Source of the DNA: Kitasatospora purpeofusca
GTDB lineage: Bacteria > Actinomycetota > Actinomycetes > Streptomycetales > Streptomycetaceae
Assembly: GCF_000718025.1 (NCBI RefSeq)
Contig: NZ_JODS01000011.1
Location: forward strand, 1-64,000
Reading direction: 5' to 3'
Length of the DNA stretch: 64,000 bases
Numbering within the stretch: position 1 is the first letter of the stretch; the number at the start of each line of letters is the position of its first letter. A program made the translations under genes and the position numbers. Shown here one piece after another: positions 62,235 to 64,000 of the stretch. The notes below the pieces were generated by a model. The model was given only the letters and a program-made list of their open reading frames with translations. It did not search any database and was not told where the DNA came from.

Positions 62235-62665
62235 TTACTGGGACCAGGGGGCGGTCCAGGTGGTGCCGATGTCCCAGCCGGCGAAGCCGAGGGTGGTGGC
62301 GGACACCAGGGTGCCGATCAGGAGCGGCAGGCGCCCGGGTTCGGGGCGTGTGCAGCTCGCCGCGGTGAGGAGGACGATGCCCGCGGGTGCCAGCGTGAAC
62401 ATCCTGTACGGGAGGACGAGGACCGAGAAGGCCAGCAGTCCGCAGCCGAACACCAGGCAGGCCGGAAATCGGTGCTGTCCCGTGCGAGAAGCGGTACGGC
62501 GGCGGAGAGTGAACCGAGGATCATCGGCATTCCGACCACCGTTTCGAAGGATTGGACCCCCCAGATCACGGCCGGCGCGGCACACAGCGCCGCCGCCACC
62601 GCCAGGACCCGCCCCGCCCGCGGAATCGGCGGGTATACGCGCACGGTGTCGATGACTTCCCCCAT
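62235..62665 (-). pseudogene. Frameshifted membrane protein gene
   Basis: ATG 62665 opens a frame with two hydrophobic segments (VLAVAAALCAAPAVIWGV, TVVGMPMILGSLSAAVPLLA) that turns Arg/Ser-rich near 62475. Another minus frame then continues FPACLVFGCGLLAFSVLVLP, YRMFTLAPAGIVLLTAASCT and GTLVSATTLGFAGWDIGTTW to a stop at 62235. One indel near 62470-62480 rejoins them into a four-span protein of about 143 residues. It is either a recent pseudogene or a sequencing error. The family is unknown. Confidence 0.5.
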
Positions 62666-63195
62666 TGTTGAACATGTTCAAACTCGGTGGGGGCACACTA
62701 CCAGGCAGTCCCGGCTCCACGTCCACCGAACCATCGGCCCCCACCCGACCCCGGTCCGCACGGTCCCCGGCCGCGTGGCCGACCTCCGCGATCGCGGCGC
62801 GGACGTAAGGTCGACCCCGTCCGCGCGCCGGGCGCCCGGGCCGGCCGGTTCGAGGGCGCCCTCCCGGCGAGGGCGAGCACGGCAGCGGCACCGAAGCCGC
62901 ATCCGCGGCATCCCCGCGCCGACCGGGCGCGGCGACCGCCTGCCGTCGAAGACGTGGTGGGCCGCGCGATCGGGCACCGTCCACAAGGCCACCGACCAGC
63001 TCTTCGAAGCACCGGAATCCAGCCCTGCCCGACCATCCCGACGCGGGAACCTGCCAAGTGCCGGGACGGCGCCGCCGCTCTACAGGCGGTGTTCTTCCTC
63101 GGCCGCTACGCCTGCCCCAACCGCTGGCGCACGGGGGTCTCACGGCGGGAGACCGACTTGTTCGCCGAGCTTCAGCCCGTCCGCCGCGCGGCCGG

Positions 63196-63300
63196 AAGAT
63201 CTGTTCCAGGGGCAGTGGCAGAACCGCAGGACCAAACTCGACGACTTCAAGGCCCACCTGCACGAGCGATGGGCCGAAGGCTGCACGAACGCCTGGACCC
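63196..63300 (+). pseudogene. ISL3-family transposase fragment
   Basis: About 35 codons, FQGQWQNRRTKLDDFKAHLH and ERWAEGCTNAWTL, match the conserved central region of ISL3 transposases. Homology stops abruptly at about 63300, next to the end of the IS5-type element, and nothing convincing remains upstream. Confidence 0.55.
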
Positions 63301-63354
63301 TCACGAACTCGGCTAGGATCTGTTGCGAAAGTGGATCAAGGTCGCCCGCGTGGC

Positions 63355-63636
63355 TCACAGACCACGAATGGCTTCGGCCAGGTCAGGGCCGTAGGACGCC
63401 CAGCAGATGATTGAGCCGTCGGCGGCGAGCTGTCCCATGAACCACTCGTCGTCAGCTCGGGCGAGGCACAGTTCATGGAACGACACGATGACGTCAGGCT
63501 GGAGGACGTCGTAGTCTGCGGAGCCGGGCTGTTCAACAACGACGAGCCGTTCAAGCGAGAGCAGATCCGCTTCGGCGTCGCCGGAGACGGATCGGACCCG
63601 CTCGATCGTCCATCCGTCGGGGAGATCTGCGTTCAC
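63355..63636 (-). CDS. Small hypothetical protein inside the IS5-type element
   Basis: The product has 93 residues from GTG 63636: ADLPDGWTIERVRSVSGDAE, ADLLSLERLVVVEQPGSADY, VIVSFHELCLARADDEWFMG, IICWASYGPDLAEAIRGL. It has no signal peptide. It follows the transposase on the same strand within the presumed element, so it may be a passenger gene. Its Trp-rich C-terminus resembles small immunity-like proteins, but there is no evidence for that. Confidence 0.5.
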   Translation of the reverse strand: MNADLPDGWTIERVRSVSGDAEADLLSLERLVVVEQPGSADYDVLQPDVIVSFHELCLARADDEWFMGQLAADGSIICWASYGPDLAEAIRGL

Positions 63637-63662
63637 TACCGCATGGTCGCACCCAGGGCGCC

Positions 63663-64000
63663 TCACAGCCATTCGTTTATGGCGGCGACCAGCACCGTCG
63701 CGTGATGGCGGACGGCGAGCTTGTCGTACCTCGTGGCGACCGCGCGGTGACGCTTGAGCCGGTTGATCCCGCACTCGACCGCGTGCCGCTGCTCGCAGTC
63801 GCCCTTGTCGAACTGGGGCGGGCGGGCGCCTCGGGAGCCGAGCTTCCGCCGGTTGCGGATCTGGTCCGCCTTCTCCGGGATGGTGCACTTCACGCCGCGT
63901 CGGCGCAGGTAGGAGCGGGCCGCGCGGGAGCCGTACGCCCTGTCCGCGCGGACCCTGTCCGGCTTCGTGCGGGGCCGACCGGGGCCGGTCCTGGGCACTC
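63663..64000 (-). CDS. IS5-family transposase, C-terminal part (continues beyond the window)
   Basis: The 111 visible residues are the C-terminal DDE part: ADRAYGSRAARSYLRRRGVK then CTIPEKADQIRNRRKLGSRG, and the last catalytic Glu in AVECGINRLKRHRAVATRYD, ending AAINEWL. The N-terminus lies past position 64000. No frameshift is seen in the visible part, so it may be functional. Confidence 0.8.
   Translation of the reverse strand, partial: VPRTGPGRPRTKPDRVRADRAYGSRAARSYLRRRGVKCTIPEKADQIRNRRKLGSRGARPPQFDKGDCEQRHAVECGINRLKRHRAVATRYDKLAVRHHATVLVAAINEWL

Larger units (their letters stand above)
63316..64000 (-). mobile_element. IS5-family insertion sequence, right part
   Basis: GGATCTGTTGCGAAAG at 63316 looks like an IS terminus. 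Inward of it lie a 93-codon passenger gene and the C-terminal part of an IS5-type transposase that runs off the window. The boundary with the ISL3 fragment is sharp. The other end is outside the window, so the inverted repeat cannot be confirmed. Confidence 0.5.

Noticed and set aside
1..64000. tRNA, rRNA, CRISPR arrays, phage attachment sites, replication origin
   Set aside because: I looked for cloverleaf-like T-loop sequences, regularly spaced repeats with unique spacers and DnaA-box clusters while reading and found none. A dedicated RNA search would be needed to exclude divergent ones.

Overview
The window is about 72% G+C or higher. It has near-exclusive G/C third codon positions, many GTG starts, AAGGAG/GGAGG ribosome sites and protein families typical of filamentous actinomycetes: SigE-type sigma factors, DUF1206, DUF2267, SpoIIE phosphatases, RheA-like HSP18 regulation and secreted tripeptidyl aminopeptidase. 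I infer a Streptomycetaceae chromosome (Streptomyces or Kitasatospora). The density of IS remnants, gene fragments and frameshifted genes indicates an accessory arm rather than core chromosome.

Layout. 0.4-7.5 kb: a dienelactone-hydrolase-like protein, a sigma/anti-sigma-like pair, an internally deleted IS21 remnant, a ChbG/HpnK deacetylase, and a MerR regulator divergent from a small membrane protein. 8.7-15 kb: two adjacent secreted cell-wall hydrolases with similar six-repeat tails, a glutaminase-STAS fusion and a DUF1206 membrane protein. 15-20.6 kb: a hypothetical protein, an eCIS-core (DUF4157) effector-like protein, an IS5 remnant, small genes and a tandem paralogue pair. 21-25.5 kb: a NarL-type two-component system divergent from a PAF-acetylhydrolase-like exported hydrolase, then poorly defined reading frames.

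25.9-31.6 kb is the most unusual segment. A visibly A/T-richer block encodes a secreted protein with the complete four-cysteine signature of insect chemosensory proteins (OS-D/A10 family). Next to it lie another small secreted protein, a hydroxysqualene-dehydroxylase-like flavoenzyme, a further secreted protein and a tripeptidyl aminopeptidase. A secreted hydrophobic-ligand carrier beside an isoprenoid-type flavoenzyme is a plausible but unproven functional unit.

31.6-40.5 kb is a graveyard of broken genes with a few intact ones: a DNA-binding-like protein, a 44-residue membrane peptide with its own terminator, small secreted proteins, and an XRE-membrane-lectin-like regulator. A striking phased TGTCCGG array lies between two divergent genes. 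40.5-46.9 kb is a stress-signalling block: a truncated RsbW-like ATPase, a PAS-SpoIIE phosphatase, two DUF2267 proteins, a STAS protein lacking the phospho-serine, and Hsp20 divergent from its HSP18-type regulator.

46.9-64 kb: a P450 remnant, a coupled zinc-binding HTH operon, a MerR-like regulator, a repeat-rich intergenic region, a DMT transporter/PaiB/B3-B4 cluster with a divergent XRE-cupin regulator, a secreted protein, a pyruvate oxidase-glutamate-synthase-like operon, a YbdK-type carboxylate-amine ligase, and at the right edge an IS5 element inserted beside an ISL3 remnant. I saw no tRNA, rRNA or CRISPR array.
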